DNA of 64,000 bases from Actinomycetota bacterium. GTDB taxonomy: Bacteria; Actinomycetota; Actinomycetes; Actinomycetales; Dermatophilaceae. The notes under the pieces are model-generated. The model was not told the origin of the DNA and did no database searches. It worked only from the letters and a program-made list of their open reading frames with translations. The translations under genes were made by a program, and so were the position numbers. The stretch spans positions 62,001 to 126,000 of the forward strand of contig JAIUPO010000001.1 in assembly GCA_020160805.1 (NCBI GenBank), written 5' to 3'. Below are positions 36,544-45,631 of this stretch, piece by piece; position 1 is the stretch's first letter, and each line of letters opens with the position of its first letter.

Positions 36544-36765
36544 ATGCAGGGCAGCATCTTTCGCTATGTCGAGACGGACGCCTCCGGGGAGGTGATCCTT
36601 GACGACGGCCGGGTGTTGCCGTTCACCGCTGACGCACTCGTGGGCAGCGGGTTGCTTGGGCTGCGGATCGGCCAGCGGGTCAGCCTGGCGCTCGGCGATG
36701 GGGAGCCCGCCAGCGTCGAGCGGCTGTGGATCGTCGGGATCGGCGAGGGCCAGGCCATCCACTGA
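36544..36765 (+). CDS. Small OB-like protein downstream of cofC
   Basis: 73 residues. MQGSIFRYVETDASGEVILDD, then VLPFTADAL and LGLRIGQRVSLAL, resembles a cold-shock-like OB fold without the RNA-binding aromatic motifs. Small proteins of this kind are often encoded next to cofC in actinobacteria. The function is unknown. It begins 5 nt after cofC, so the two are co-transcribed, and a strong hairpin follows. Confidence 0.7.
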   Translation: MQGSIFRYVETDASGEVILDDGRVLPFTADALVGSGLLGLRIGQRVSLALGDGEPASVERLWIVGIGEGQAIH

Positions 36766-36791
36766 TTCCCAGAACGACTGGGAGAGCGCAT

Positions 36792-36832
36792 GATTCAGGC
36801 CCGACGCGCGAGCTGCGCGACGGGCCTGAATC
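36792..36832. terminator. Bidirectional terminator between the cofC operon and hupB
   Basis: A 12-bp outer stem (36792-36803 with 36821-36832) and an inner CGCGC/GCGCG pairing form one long hairpin. It lies between convergent genes. Confidence 0.8.
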
Positions 36833-36844
36833 GATGAGCGGGGA

Positions 36845-37417
36845 CTACTTCGCGGACTTGCGGGCCGTCGACTTCTTGGCGGTCGCGGCCTTGGTCGTGC
36901 TGGACTTCTTGGCGGCCGACTTCGCTGGCGCAGCCTTGGTCGTGGCGGCCTTCGCGGTCTTGCTGGCGGCCTTGGCCGGCGCCGACTTCGCGGCTTCCTT
37001 GGTGGTCGCGGCCTTGGTCGTCGCCTTCTTGGCGGCCGACTTCGCCGGCGCTGCCTTGGCGGTCTTCTTGGCCGCCGGCGCCGCGGCAGCGGTCGCGGCA
37101 GCGCTATTGGCGCGTGCCAGCGGAGCGCCCTTGGGCATCGACTTCGGGGCAGCGACATAGCCCTTGAACTTCGCGCTCGCAGTGAACCGCGGGACGGCCG
37201 TCTTGCGGATGCGGACCGTTTCGCCGGTGCGTGGGTTGCGGCCGGTGCGCGCGGCGCGGGCGGCCTTCTCGAAGGTGCCGAAGCCGGTCAGCGCGACCTT
37301 GCCACCCTTGGACACCTCGGTGACGATCGCCTCGAGGATGGTTTCGACGGCCTCCGTGGCAGCCTTGCGACTACCCAGCTTGCTTTCGATCGCCGCAACG
37401 AGATCTGCCTTGTTCAC
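36845..37417 (-). CDS. hupB: HU-like nucleoid protein with Lys/Ala-rich tail
   Basis: 190 residues. The N-terminal 90 residues are a standard HU fold: MNKADLVAAIESKLG, LTGFGTFEKAARAAR, and GRNPRTGETVRI for the DNA-binding arm. The C-terminal 100 residues are a histone H1-like string of Ala, Lys, Thr and Pro (AAKKATTK, PAKSAAKK). This two-part form is restricted to actinobacteria and condenses DNA. The tail DNA is built from near-identical short repeats, so its length may vary between strains. It is monocistronic, downstream of leuCD. Confidence 0.95.
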   Translation of the reverse strand: MNKADLVAAIESKLGSRKAATEAVETILEAIVTEVSKGGKVALTGFGTFEKAARAARTGRNPRTGETVRIRKTAVPRFTASAKFKGYVAAPKSMPKGAPLARANSAAATAAAAPAAKKTAKAAPAKSAAKKATTKAATTKEAAKSAPAKAASKTAKAATTKAAPAKSAAKKSSTTKAATAKKSTARKSAK

Positions 37418-37585
37418 GTGGGAACCTTCTTCATCATGTCGATGCCGGAGGGGCCGGCGACCCTGCGAACCGGCAACTACGACAACCCGGTTCGCTCTCG
37501 ACGGTAGGACCCCGAACCCCGTTAGTCCAGAAAGATGACGCGATGAGTTTCGCCGTGTCGCAACGACTTCGAGCGTTTTGCTCGC

Positions 37586-38179
37586 TTAGGCGTTGATGAC
37601 CAGGGGCTTGAAAGTCGGCCGATTCTGTTCGTACTCAGTGATATTCGCTTCGTGACGCATTGTCAGACCGATGTCGTCGAGGCCCTCGAGCAGCCGCCAA
37701 CGCGTGTATTCGTCAACCTCAAAAGGCGCGACGATCTCCCCAGCGGTGATCGTCCGCGAGCCCAGATCGACGGTGATCTCGGCACCCGGGCTGTTCTCGA
37801 GGTACTTCCAGATCAGCTCGATGTCGTCCTGCGATGCCACCGCGGTGAGCAATCCTTGTTTGCCGGAGTTGCCCCGGAAGATGTCGGCGAAGCGGCTCGA
37901 AATCACCACGCGGAAGCCATAATTCATCAGCGCCCACACCGCGTGCTCGCGCGACGAGCCGGTGCCGAAATCCGGACCGGCCACGAGGACCGAACCCTCG
38001 GCATATGGCCCCTGATTGAGGATGAAGCTCTCGTCCTTGCGCCAGGCCGCGAAGAGGCCGTCCTCGAAGCCCGTGCGCGTGACGCGCTTGAGGTATTCGG
38101 CGGGGATGATCTGGTCGGTGTCGACATTGCTGCGGCGCAGCGGAACCCCGATGCCGGTGTGGGAAGTGAAGGCCTGCAT
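37586..38179 (-). CDS. leuD: 3-isopropylmalate dehydratase small subunit
   Basis: 197 residues. [32 protein letters not shown] and the NSGKQGLL region are family hallmarks. With LeuC it isomerises 2-isopropylmalate to 3-isopropylmalate in leucine synthesis; the pair can also process citramalate from CimA (46926). It starts 15 nt after leuC. A small CGAGC/GCTCG hairpin (about 37569-37583) follows the stop. Confidence 0.96.
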   Translation of the reverse strand: MQAFTSHTGIGVPLRRSNVDTDQIIPAEYLKRVTRTGFEDGLFAAWRKDESFILNQGPYAEGSVLVAGPDFGTGSSREHAVWALMNYGFRVVISSRFADIFRGNSGKQGLLTAVASQDDIELIWKYLENSPGAEITVDLGSRTITAGEIVAPFEVDEYTRWRLLEGLDDIGLTMRHEANITEYEQNRPTFKPLVINA

Positions 38180-38194
38180 GGTTGTTGCCTTTCG

Positions 38195-39589
38195 TCAGTC
38201 CAGGTCGGCGGGCGAGGAGAGGGTGCCGCGGATGGCCGTCGCGGCCGCCACGAGCGGGCTGACCAAGTGGGTGCGTCCGCCCTTGCCCTGCCGGCCTTCG
38301 AAATTGCGATTGGAGGTCGAGGCCGAGCGCTCACCGGGAGCCAACTGATCGGGATTCATGCCGAGGCACATCGAGCAGCCGGGCAGTCGCCATTCGGCGC
38401 CCGCGGCGCGGAAAACCTCGTCCAGACCTTCGGATTCGGCCTGCAGCCGCACCCGGGCCGAGCCGGGGACGACGAGCATACGCACGCTGTCGGCAACCTT
38501 GCGGCCCTTGACGATCGCGGCCGCCGCGCGCAGGTCCTCGATGCGACCATTGGTGCACGAGCCGACGAAGACGGTGTCAACGGCGATCTCTCGCAACGGA
38601 GTTCCTGCGGTGAGGCCCATGTATGCCAGTGCCGCCTCCGCCGCGCGCGCCTCGTTCTCGTCGGGAATCAGCGCCGGGTCCGGGACGCTCGCGTTCAGCG
38701 GCGCGCCCTGGCCGGGATTAGTGCCCCAGGTGACGAACGGGGTCAGGCTGTTGGCGTCGATCTCGACAACCTCATCGAAGGTGGCGTCATCGTCGGTGCG
38801 CAAGGTCGACCAATAGGCGACAGCGGCATCCCAGTCCGCGCCGGTGGGCGCATGGTCGCGGCCCTGGAGGTAGTCGAAGGTGATCTGGTCCGGCGCGATC
38901 AGACCAGCACGCGCGCCCGCCTCGATCGACATATTGCAGACCGTCATTCGGGCTTCCATGGAGAGTTCTTCGATGGCCGCGCCGCGGTATTCCAAGACAT
39001 AACCCTGGCCACCACCGGTCCCGATCTTGGCGATGACCGCGAGGATGATGTCCTTGGCGGTGACGCCCTCGGCGAGATGCCCCTCGACATTGATCGCCAT
39101 CGTCTTGAAGGGCTTCAGCGGCAAGGTCTGGGTGGCGAGCACGTGCTCGACCTCGCTGGTGCCGATGCCGAAGGCGAGCGCCCCGAAGGCCCCGTGGGTG
39201 GAGGTATGGCTGTCCCCGCAGACGATCGTCATACCCGGCTGCGTCAGGCCCAATTGCGGGCCGACGACGTGCACGATTCCTTGCTCGGCGTCACCCATCG
39301 GATAGATCGTCACGCCGAACTCTGCGCAATTGGTGCGCAGCGTTTCGACCTGCGTCAGGCTGACCGGATCGGTGATCGGTCCGGGCGTCGTCGGGACGTT
39401 GTGGTCCTCCGTCGCAAGGGTCAGGTCGGGGCGACGCACCGGCCGGCCGGCGAGGCGCAGGCCGTCGAAGGCCTGCGGCGAGGTGACCTCGTGAATCAGG
39501 TGCAGGTCGATGTAGAGGATGTCCGGCTCGCCCTCGACGCTGCGCACCACATGGTCCGCCCAGATCTTCTCCGCGACTGTCCGGCCCAT
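38195..39589 (-). CDS. leuC: 3-isopropylmalate dehydratase large subunit
   Basis: 464 residues of the aconitase family. Cluster-binding cysteines are in FVGSCTNGR and [26 protein letters not shown] and [13 protein letters not shown] are also conserved. The [4Fe-4S] enzyme works with LeuD. The start ATG 39589 has an AGGGCAGG sequence upstream. It is divergent from ndgR, with a palindromic operator between them. Confidence 0.96.
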   Translation of the reverse strand: MGRTVAEKIWADHVVRSVEGEPDILYIDLHLIHEVTSPQAFDGLRLAGRPVRRPDLTLATEDHNVPTTPGPITDPVSLTQVETLRTNCAEFGVTIYPMGDAEQGIVHVVGPQLGLTQPGMTIVCGDSHTSTHGAFGALAFGIGTSEVEHVLATQTLPLKPFKTMAINVEGHLAEGVTAKDIILAVIAKIGTGGGQGYVLEYRGAAIEELSMEARMTVCNMSIEAGARAGLIAPDQITFDYLQGRDHAPTGADWDAAVAYWSTLRTDDDATFDEVVEIDANSLTPFVTWGTNPGQGAPLNASVPDPALIPDENEARAAEAALAYMGLTAGTPLREIAVDTVFVGSCTNGRIEDLRAAAAIVKGRKVADSVRMLVVPGSARVRLQAESEGLDEVFRAAGAEWRLPGCSMCLGMNPDQLAPGERSASTSNRNFEGRQGKGGRTHLVSPLVAAATAIRGTLSSPADLD

Positions 39590-39683
39590 GCCGCCTGCCC
39601 TTCTTTCCCTCACGCCGCCCCGGCACTCGGGACGGCTTAACGCACTTCCTGGAGAGGTTTCCACGCGTAACCGGCCCTGGAAC

Positions 39684-39709
39684 TTGCGTCTCAGGCAATG
39701 AGACGGCAA
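39684..39709. promoter_or_regulatory. Putative NdgR/LtbR operator between leuC and ndgR
   Basis: A perfect palindrome GTCTCA-ggcaa-TGAGAC (39688-39704) is flanked by TTGC and GGCAA, which extend the symmetry. It lies 10-35 nt upstream of the ndgR ATG and about 100 nt from leuC, a position suited to autoregulation and control of leuCD by an IclR dimer. Confidence 0.65.
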
Positions 39710-39718
39710 TATCAAGAC

Positions 39719-40471
39719 ATGGACAACTCGAGTGGGGTCGGCGTTCTGGACAAGGCCGCCATCGTCTTGGGGGCCTTGGAGTCCGGCCCCGCCACCTTGG
39801 CACAGCTCGTGACGGCGACCGGACTGGCGCGCCCGACGGCTCATCGCCTCGCAGTGGCCCTGGAACACCATCGCCTCGTCTCGCGCGACCTGCAGGGCCG
39901 CTTCGTTCTCGGCCCCCGCCTCGGGGAGCTCGCCGCCTCGGCCGGTGAGGACCGACTCCTGGCGGCGGCCGGCCCGGTCCTCGGCGCCTTGCGCGATCAC
40001 ACCAATGAGTCCGCGCAGCTCTTCCGGCGCCAGGGCGACCACCGCGTCTGCGTCTCTGCGGCCGAGCGCCCCGTGGGCCTGCGCGACTCCATACCCGTCG
40101 GCGCGACCTTGTCGATGCTCGCCGGCTCCGCGGCCCAGGTGCTGCTCGCCTGGGAGGAACCCGACCGGCTGCACCGCGGCCTGCATGGCGCGGCCTTCAA
40201 CGCCACCACACTGTCCGGCGTCCGCCGGCGCGGCTGGGCCCAGAGCGTCGGCGAACGCGAGCCCGGCGTCGCGTCGGTCTCCGCCCCGGTCCGCTCCCCC
40301 TCCGGCCGCGTCATCGCCGCGGTGTCCATCTCCGGCCCCATCGAGCGGCTCTCGCGCCAACCGGGGCGCCTGCACGCCGCGACCGTCATCGCCGGGGCGA
40401 ACAAGCTGACCGAGGTGCTGGCCCGCCACGCGGCCGCCCAAGACGCCGCCGCCCGCGCCCAGGCCCACTGA
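39719..40471 (+). CDS. ndgR: IclR-family regulator of leucine/amino-acid synthesis (NdgR-type)
   Basis: 250 residues. The N-terminus [17 protein letters not shown] and the winged helix [20 protein letters not shown] match Streptomyces NdgR and Corynebacterium LtbR, which sit beside leuCD and control it. The C-terminal IclR effector domain follows ([21 protein letters not shown]). I take ATG 39719; ATG 39698 would place coding sequence over the palindrome. A strong terminator at 40583-40613 follows. Confidence 0.88.
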   Translation: MDNSSGVGVLDKAAIVLGALESGPATLAQLVTATGLARPTAHRLAVALEHHRLVSRDLQGRFVLGPRLGELAASAGEDRLLAAAGPVLGALRDHTNESAQLFRRQGDHRVCVSAAERPVGLRDSIPVGATLSMLAGSAAQVLLAWEEPDRLHRGLHGAAFNATTLSGVRRRGWAQSVGEREPGVASVSAPVRSPSGRVIAAVSISGPIERLSRQPGRLHAATVIAGANKLTEVLARHAAAQDAAARAQAH

Positions 40472-40582
40472 GAGCCGCATCGACACCCGATCCACGCGTC
40501 GACACCCGATCCGCGCAATGACACCCGGTGCACAGCGTGTCAATGCGCGGATTGCGTGCTGCGATCGGCCCCAGAGCATGCG

Positions 40583-40613
40583 AAAGGCCCCCTGCGTGAA
40601 GCAGGGGGCCTTT
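40583..40613. terminator. Bidirectional terminator between ndgR and the tRNA genes
   Basis: A 13-bp stem (40583-40595 with 40601-40613) with a 5-nt loop is followed on the plus strand by TTTCATTT. On the minus strand it ends transcription from the two tRNA genes. Confidence 0.85.
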
Positions 40614-40621
40614 CATTTACG

Positions 40622-40694
40622 TAGCCCCGACGGGGTTCGAACCCGCGCTACCGCCTTGAGAGGGCGGCGTGCTAGACCGCTACACAACGGGGCC
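40622..40694 (-). tRNA. tRNA-Glu (anticodon CTC)
   Basis: 73 nt. The acceptor GGCCCCG/CGGGGCT (first pair G-U), the D stem GTGT/GCAC, an anticodon stem around CTC in CGCCCTCTCAAGGCG, the TTCGAAC loop and discriminator A all fit. CCA is not encoded. It is the second gene of a tRNA-Gln/tRNA-Glu pair downstream of gltX, whose product charges tRNA-Glu. Confidence 0.95.
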
Positions 40695-40763
40695 GTGGAA
40701 GCAGTAACGATACTGGAGAAGTATCGCGACTACCGAATCCTGCAGCCGAGGCGGCTGCGGGAG

Positions 40764-40835
40764 CTGGGGTACCAGGACTCGAACCTAGAATGAGTGAACC
40801 AGAATCACTAGTGTTGCCAATTACACCATACCCCA
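40764..40835 (-). tRNA. tRNA-Gln (anticodon CTG)
   Basis: 72 nt. The acceptor TGGGGTA/TACCCCA is perfect, CTG stands in TGATTCTGGTTCA, and the T loop is TTCGAGT. CCA is not encoded. A small hairpin GCAGCC/GGCTGC (40742-40758) lies directly 3' of it, before tRNA-Glu. Confidence 0.95.
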
Positions 40836-40944
40836 AGGGGTATCCCCGCCCCTTCGTGCCAAGGCACGCGCGGGCGGTGAACCGAGGAACAATGCTACCG
40901 GCTCCCCTCGCCCGCCCAAAATCGGTTAGTCCGGCCGCGACGGC

Positions 40945-41493
40945 TCACGCCAGCAAATCGGCAGGGCGGAAGCCCACCACCAGTGGTGCCGTGACGGTGA
41001 ACTCCTCGTCCCCGAGGGCGCGCACCGGGTCCGCATACTCACCGTCGACCAAGCGCCATGCCGTCACACTCGGCGCCTCCGGGTCGATCACCCAGTAGTG
41101 CTCGCAGCCGGCGGTCTCGTATGCCGCCCGCTTGGTTAGCAGGTCGAAACGACGGGTGCTGGACGAGAGAATCTCGATGGCCAGCAGCGGCGCGCACGGC
41201 AGATCCTTGTCCGTGAAGCGTGCCCGCTCGGCGAGCAGGAGGTCTGGCTGAAGGATCGTGGCGCCGTCCAGGGCGACATCCACCGGGGCCGCCAACAGAT
41301 CGAGTCCGGCGGGCACGGCGGGGAGCAAGAGGGCGATCAGGCGCATTTGCACACGCTGATGCCTCGGCGATGGGGCGGGGGTCACGATCAGGGACCCGTC
41401 CAACAACTCGTGTCGGTGCCCATCATCGGGCAACCGATCGAGATCCGCGCGCGTGAACGCCCGGCCGGCCGACATGATCGTCACAGCACTCAT
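40945..41493 (-). CDS. Uma2-family PD-(D/E)XK nuclease-like protein (DUF820)
   Basis: 182 residues. The family pattern is complete: ELLDGSLIVTPAPSPRHQRV, LQPDLLLAERAR with the catalytic Asp, LLAIEILSSSTRRFDLLTKRAAYE with E-x-K-type residues, and HYWVIDPEAPSVTAWRL. Uma2 proteins are restriction-like nucleases of unknown role, common in filamentous bacteria and cyanobacteria. It stands alone between tRNA-Gln and gltX, with no methyltransferase or toxin-antitoxin partner visible. Confidence 0.85.
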   Translation of the reverse strand: MSAVTIMSAGRAFTRADLDRLPDDGHRHELLDGSLIVTPAPSPRHQRVQMRLIALLLPAVPAGLDLLAAPVDVALDGATILQPDLLLAERARFTDKDLPCAPLLAIEILSSSTRRFDLLTKRAAYETAGCEHYWVIDPEAPSVTAWRLVDGEYADPVRALGDEEFTVTAPLVVGFRPADLLA

Positions 41494-41585
41494 CGTCCCT
41501 CACTCTCGCCGTGGCCGCCATGCCCTAAAGTCTGGTGGCCTTCCGAAGTGTGTCGACTTCGTTATCCACAGGACGGGTCGGCTTA

Positions 41586-43103
41586 TTACAGACTCTCGCG
41601 GAGCGCGTGGAGGCGGGCCAGGGTCGAGGTCTTGCCGAGGATTTCCATCGACTCAAAGAGCGGCGGCGAGATGCGGGCGCCGGAGACGGCGACGCGCAGG
41701 GGGCCGAAGGCGAAGCGAGCCTTCTTTCCCAGACCGTCGACGAGGGTGGTGCGCAGCGTCTCCTCGAGCCGAGTGGCATTCCAATCGGTCCCGCCGACCA
41801 GCGAGGCGAGGTGGTCGTCAATATCGGACAGCGCCTCGATAGCCGCGTCCAGCACCTGCGCCGCATCCTCGCCGAGCGAGGCGCGCGCGTCGTCCTCGAT
41901 GAGCAACTGGTCGTCGGCGACGAAGAAGGGCAGCGCCAACGGAACGGCCTCCTTCAGCAGCGCGATCCGCGTTTGGATCAGCGCCGCGACATCCTTCAGC
42001 CGGCCGAGTTCGCCGAGGCTGGGGGCGCCGGACAGCACGCCCTCGCGCTCGAGATAGGGCAATAGCCGGGAGGTGAAATCGTTCAGCTCCAGGTCGCGGA
42101 TGTAGACGCCATTGAGCCACTCGAGCTTTTTCAGATCGAAGATCGGACCGACCGGATTGATCTTCGACCAAGCGAACTCCCGCGAGAAGTCGGCGAAGGT
42201 GAACTTCTCGACGTCATTGCCCTCCGCGTCCTGAGCCGGCGGATAGGCAAGCAGCGCAAGGAAATTCACGAGCGCCTCGGGAAGGTAGCCCTCCTCGACG
42301 AACCACGTCAGCCGGGCCGCGGGATTCTTGCGCTTGGAGATCTTGGACTTGTCCGCATTGCGCAGCAGCGGCATATGCGCGAACTTCGGCGCGTCCACGC
42401 CCAGCCACTTGTAGAGCAACAGGTGCTTGGGCGTTGAAGAGATCCACTCCTCACCGCGCACGACATGCGTCACCTGCATCTCGTGGTCGTCGACGACGAC
42501 GGCCAGGTGGTATGTCGGGAAGCCGTCGGCCTTGAGGATCACCTGATCGTCGGGTCGCGGCGCGCTGACTCGGCCGCGGATGAGGTCGTCGAAGTCCAGA
42601 TCGACGTCATCCGGGATGAACATGCGCACGACTGGGTTCTCGCTGAACCCCGGCAGTTCGCGGCGCTCCTTCTCACTCTTGCCATGGCAGAGCCGGTCAT
42701 AGCCGGTCGGCAACTTGTTCTTCTGCTGCTCCTCCCGCATCGCCGTCAGGCGCTCGGGGCTGCACCAGCAGTGATAGGCATGCCCGGACTTCAGCAGCTT
42801 CTTGACATAGGGCGCATAGGTCTCGAGGCGCTCGGACTGCCGATATGGCCCGACCGGTCCGCCGATGTCGGGCCCTTCATCCCAGTTCAGGCCCAGCCAG
42901 TGCAGGGTGTCGAAGACCTGCTTCTCGCTGTCGGCGCGGAACCGAGCCCGGTCGGTGTCCTCGATCCGCAGCAGGAACTGGCCGCCCTGCTGCCGCGCGA
43001 AGGCCAGATTGAAGAGCGACATATATGCCGTGCCGACGTGGGGATCGCCCGTCGGCGACGGGGCCACACGCAGGCGCACCGGACCGAGTTTGTGCTTGCT
43101 CAT
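41586..43103 (-). CDS. gltX: Glutamyl-tRNA synthetase
   Basis: 505 residues, class I aaRS. The HIGH-equivalent APSPTGDPHVGTAY is near residue 10, and the KMSKS loop KSKISKRKN is near the middle. The anticodon-binding helical domain follows. Because tRNA-Gln lies just downstream and no glnS is seen here, this enzyme probably also charges tRNA-Gln for transamidation, as is usual in actinobacteria (inference). It lies 24 nt after the FAH-family gene. Confidence 0.96.
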   Translation of the reverse strand: MSKHKLGPVRLRVAPSPTGDPHVGTAYMSLFNLAFARQQGGQFLLRIEDTDRARFRADSEKQVFDTLHWLGLNWDEGPDIGGPVGPYRQSERLETYAPYVKKLLKSGHAYHCWCSPERLTAMREEQQKNKLPTGYDRLCHGKSEKERRELPGFSENPVVRMFIPDDVDLDFDDLIRGRVSAPRPDDQVILKADGFPTYHLAVVVDDHEMQVTHVVRGEEWISSTPKHLLLYKWLGVDAPKFAHMPLLRNADKSKISKRKNPAARLTWFVEEGYLPEALVNFLALLAYPPAQDAEGNDVEKFTFADFSREFAWSKINPVGPIFDLKKLEWLNGVYIRDLELNDFTSRLLPYLEREGVLSGAPSLGELGRLKDVAALIQTRIALLKEAVPLALPFFVADDQLLIEDDARASLGEDAAQVLDAAIEALSDIDDHLASLVGGTDWNATRLEETLRTTLVDGLGKKARFAFGPLRVAVSGARISPPLFESMEILGKTSTLARLHALRESL

Positions 43104-43127
43104 AGTGACCCGATTCTAGGTCGGCGC

Positions 43128-43898
43128 TTAGCGGCGCACGAACGGATTGGCGAGCGTTCCAATGCCCTCGATCTCCACCTCAACCCGGCTGCCATGATCC
43201 ACCGGCCCAACACCGGCGGGCGTGCCGGTCAAGATGACATCGCCGGGCAGCAGGGTGAAGGCCGCCGACAAGAATTCGATCAGCGTCGGCACATCGAAGA
43301 CCAGATCGGCGGTGGAGGCCTCCTGAACGACCGCACCATCGCGGCGCGTCACCAGCTGCAGGTCGGAGGGATCGAGATCCGTGGCGATCGCGGGGCCGAG
43401 CGGGGTGAAGGTGTCCATGCCCTTGGCCCGAGCCCACTGGCCGTCGCCGCGTTGCAGATCGCGGGCCGAGACGTCATTGGCGCAGGTGAACCCGAAGACC
43501 ACCTCGCGCCACCGGGACTTCGGGACGTCCTTGGCGATGCGGCCGATGACGACCGCCAACTCGCCTTCGTAGTGCACCTCCTGCGTGAACGAGGGCAGGA
43601 CCACCGGGTCGTCGGGACCGATGACAGAGGTGTTCGGGATGAGGAAGGCCAGCGGTGACGTCGGGACGTCATTGCCCATCTCCTTGGCGTGGTCGGCATA
43701 GTTGCGCCCGATCCCGATGACCTTGCTGCGCGGGATCACCGGAGCGAGCAGGCGCACGTCCTCGATCGGGAGGCGCCGCCCCGTGAACTGAACCCCGTGA
43801 TAGATGGGGTCGCCGACAATCTCGGCCACGACCCGCCCGTTGTCTTCCAACACGCCATATGCCGGGTCCTCCCCGGCGCTGAACCGCACGATCCGCAT
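43128..43898 (-). CDS. Fumarylacetoacetate hydrolase-family protein
   Basis: 256 residues. The FAH fold core is recognisable: GIGRNYADHAKEMG, VHYEGELAVVIGR (metal Glu), GFTCANDVSARDLQ, and LPGDVILTGTPAGVGPV at the end. Members hydrolyse or decarboxylate beta-diketo acids such as acylpyruvates or oxaloacetate; the substrate is unknown. The pairing FAH-gltX is a common actinobacterial arrangement. ATG 43898 is the start, divergent from the next gene. Confidence 0.9.
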   Translation of the reverse strand: MRIVRFSAGEDPAYGVLEDNGRVVAEIVGDPIYHGVQFTGRRLPIEDVRLLAPVIPRSKVIGIGRNYADHAKEMGNDVPTSPLAFLIPNTSVIGPDDPVVLPSFTQEVHYEGELAVVIGRIAKDVPKSRWREVVFGFTCANDVSARDLQRGDGQWARAKGMDTFTPLGPAIATDLDPSDLQLVTRRDGAVVQEASTADLVFDVPTLIEFLSAAFTLLPGDVILTGTPAGVGPVDHGSRVEVEIEGIGTLANPFVRR

Positions 43899-43937
43899 GA
43901 GTCCAGACTCTATGTGCGCGCCGATTACGGTGGATGG

Positions 43938-44807
43938 GTGGACGCAATTCGGATGTCGCGCGCGGAGTGGCAGGAACGTGAGTCCGCACATGCCGCTCGC
44001 GCCGACCGACTGACGGCCGCACATCTGGCACGGCACGGGGCGAAGCATCCGGTGGAGGATTTCCTCTTCCGCTACTACAACTTCCCGCCGGGCAAGTTGC
44101 GCCGGTGGAACCCCGGGCCGGGGGTGGTCCTGGACGACGCTGGACGTATGCCGCGTGCCACCTGGTCTGGCTACCTCACCCTCGCCGACGGCGGGGTCAC
44201 GCTCGACCATGCTGCGGTCGCGACGAAGCGCGCGACGACGATCACCTTCGTCCGCTCGCTCCTGTCGGCCACGATGTCGCGGCCAGCCTTCACCGGGTGT
44301 TTCGGGCTGCACGAGTGGGCGATGGTCTATCGCTTGGCGCCGGGCGAGGTGCGCCACGAGGACTATCCGCTGCGCCTCTCCCCCACCGAGACCGATCGCG
44401 TCGTGGAGTCCCATCAGTTGCGGTGCAGCCACTTCGACGCCTACCGCTTCTTCACCCCGGATGCCGTGCCGCGCAATGCAACTGCGCCGACACGAGAAGG
44501 CCAGGTGGCCCAGGAGCAGCCGGGCTGCCTGCACGCGGGCATGGATGTCTACAAGTGGGCGCACAAGCTCACGCCCCTAGTCCCCGGGGACGTGCTCCTC
44601 GACGCCTTCGAGTTGGCCCGCGACATCCGCGTCCTCGACATGCAGGCGTCGCCATACGACTTGGTCGACCTCGGCTACGCTCCCATCCGGATCGAGACCC
44701 CCGAGGGCAAGAGCGAGTATGCCGCCGCGCAGCGCGCCTTCTCCGTGCGCTCCAACGACCTGCGCCGCCGCCTCCTCGCCGCCCTCGACGCGGTAGCGAT
44801 CGACTAG
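43938..44807 (+). CDS. Conserved actinobacterial protein annotated as 3-methyladenine DNA glycosylase
   Basis: 289 residues from GTG 43938; ATG 43953 is an alternative. The conserved block HPVEDFLFRYYNFPPGKLRRWNPGPG and later CLHAGMDVYKWAHKLTPLVP are typical of an actinobacterial family commonly labelled 3-methyladenine DNA glycosylase. I cannot see a helix-hairpin-helix or other accepted glycosylase motif, so the activity should be treated as unproven. The stop codon TAG shares its bases with the stop of the minus-strand gene at 44804. Confidence 0.7.
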   Translation: MDAIRMSRAEWQERESAHAARADRLTAAHLARHGAKHPVEDFLFRYYNFPPGKLRRWNPGPGVVLDDAGRMPRATWSGYLTLADGGVTLDHAAVATKRATTITFVRSLLSATMSRPAFTGCFGLHEWAMVYRLAPGEVRHEDYPLRLSPTETDRVVESHQLRCSHFDAYRFFTPDAVPRNATAPTREGQVAQEQPGCLHAGMDVYKWAHKLTPLVPGDVLLDAFELARDIRVLDMQASPYDLVDLGYAPIRIETPEGKSEYAAAQRAFSVRSNDLRRRLLAALDAVAID

Positions 44808-45550
44808 TTCCCGTCGGCGGGATCGTCTCGATGGCGAAGTGCGTCGCGGCGCTCGGCCGCGGTCGCACGGCGCTTGACTTCGCGGCGCGCTAACGCCATG
44901 CCCACGACGATGGGGAACACGAGCTTGGCGTGGTCGATCAGCCACACCAGCCAGTCCGGCAGCGCCCAAGCAGGCCACGGAATCGAGGGAAGGTGCAGGT
45001 CAGGCCACGGAATGTCGGGAAGCGGGATGCTCGGCAGATCGATGTCCGGCAAAGGCAGCGAGAAATCAAAGAACCCCACGAGGCGAGCGAAAAGCCAGGC
45101 CACCACGAGAGGACCCACGACCTTCGCGACTCCCGCGGCGACGTGCCGCGCGGCATACAGGCGGGGCCGGGCAGCCATCCGCTCCTCCCGGAGGGCGAGC
45201 GGGGAACCGGGCTCCGGTTCCAGATCGACACCCCCGACGCCGAGATGGGCTGCGCCGTGGGCTTCCGGACCCTCGAACCAGATGGCCCGACGCGGCGCCG
45301 ATAGGGCACTGTGGAGCACCCGCATCGCCCCAAAAGCCTTGTCCGCGGGGACGGTTGGCACCAAAACGAGCTTGTCCTCCCCCGACGCCTTGCACGCGAC
45401 CTCGATGCCGTCGACACACCAGACGACCAGCCGCTTGGCCCACCCGGCTTCCTGAGATGTCACCACATGTTGCTGGTCGCCAACCTGCAGCGTCCAGACT
45501 TGGATCGGCTTGTCCCCCAACGGTGCCCGCTCCCCTGCCGTTGCCGTCAT
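44804..45550 (-). CDS. Membrane protein with proline-periodic LPxIPWP repeats
   Basis: 248 residues. A soluble N-terminal domain of about 130 residues is followed by a hydrophobic segment (KVVGPLVVAWLFARLVGFF) and a run of repeats (LPDIDLPSIP, LPDIPWPD, LPSIPWPAW), then a second hydrophobic helix (WLIDHAKLVFPIVVGMAL) and a basic tail. The repeats step about every 11 residues and are also visible at DNA level (CAGGCCACGGAAT twice, 33 bp apart). No family is named. A rigid periplasmic or membrane-surface loop between two spans is a reasonable inference. Confidence 0.7.
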   Translation of the reverse strand: MTATAGERAPLGDKPIQVWTLQVGDQQHVVTSQEAGWAKRLVVWCVDGIEVACKASGEDKLVLVPTVPADKAFGAMRVLHSALSAPRRAIWFEGPEAHGAAHLGVGGVDLEPEPGSPLALREERMAARPRLYAARHVAAGVAKVVGPLVVAWLFARLVGFFDFSLPLPDIDLPSIPLPDIPWPDLHLPSIPWPAWALPDWLVWLIDHAKLVFPIVVGMALARREVKRRATAAERRDALRHRDDPADGN

Positions 45551-45566
45551 GGAAGCAGTTCACCGC

Positions 45567-45598
45567 GACCGTGGGCCGATGCGCATCGGCCCACGGTC
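45567..45598. terminator. Perfect 32-bp palindrome after rtcB
   Basis: Two 16-nt arms meet without a spacer (45567-45582 with 45583-45598), 33 nt past the rtcB stop. A hairpin terminator is likely; a protein-binding palindrome cannot be excluded. Confidence 0.7.
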
Positions 45599-45631
45599 TC
45601 GGAGCGGATCGACCAAAGTCGATCGTCGGGT

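Noticed and set aside
37569-37583. Strong terminator between leuD and hupB
   Set aside because: The stem is only 5 bp with an AT loop and no T-run; it is too weak to call as a separate feature.
37652-39640. Plus-strand open frame of 662 codons
   Set aside because: It is antisense to leuC and leuD and shows no recognisable fold, start signal or family motif.
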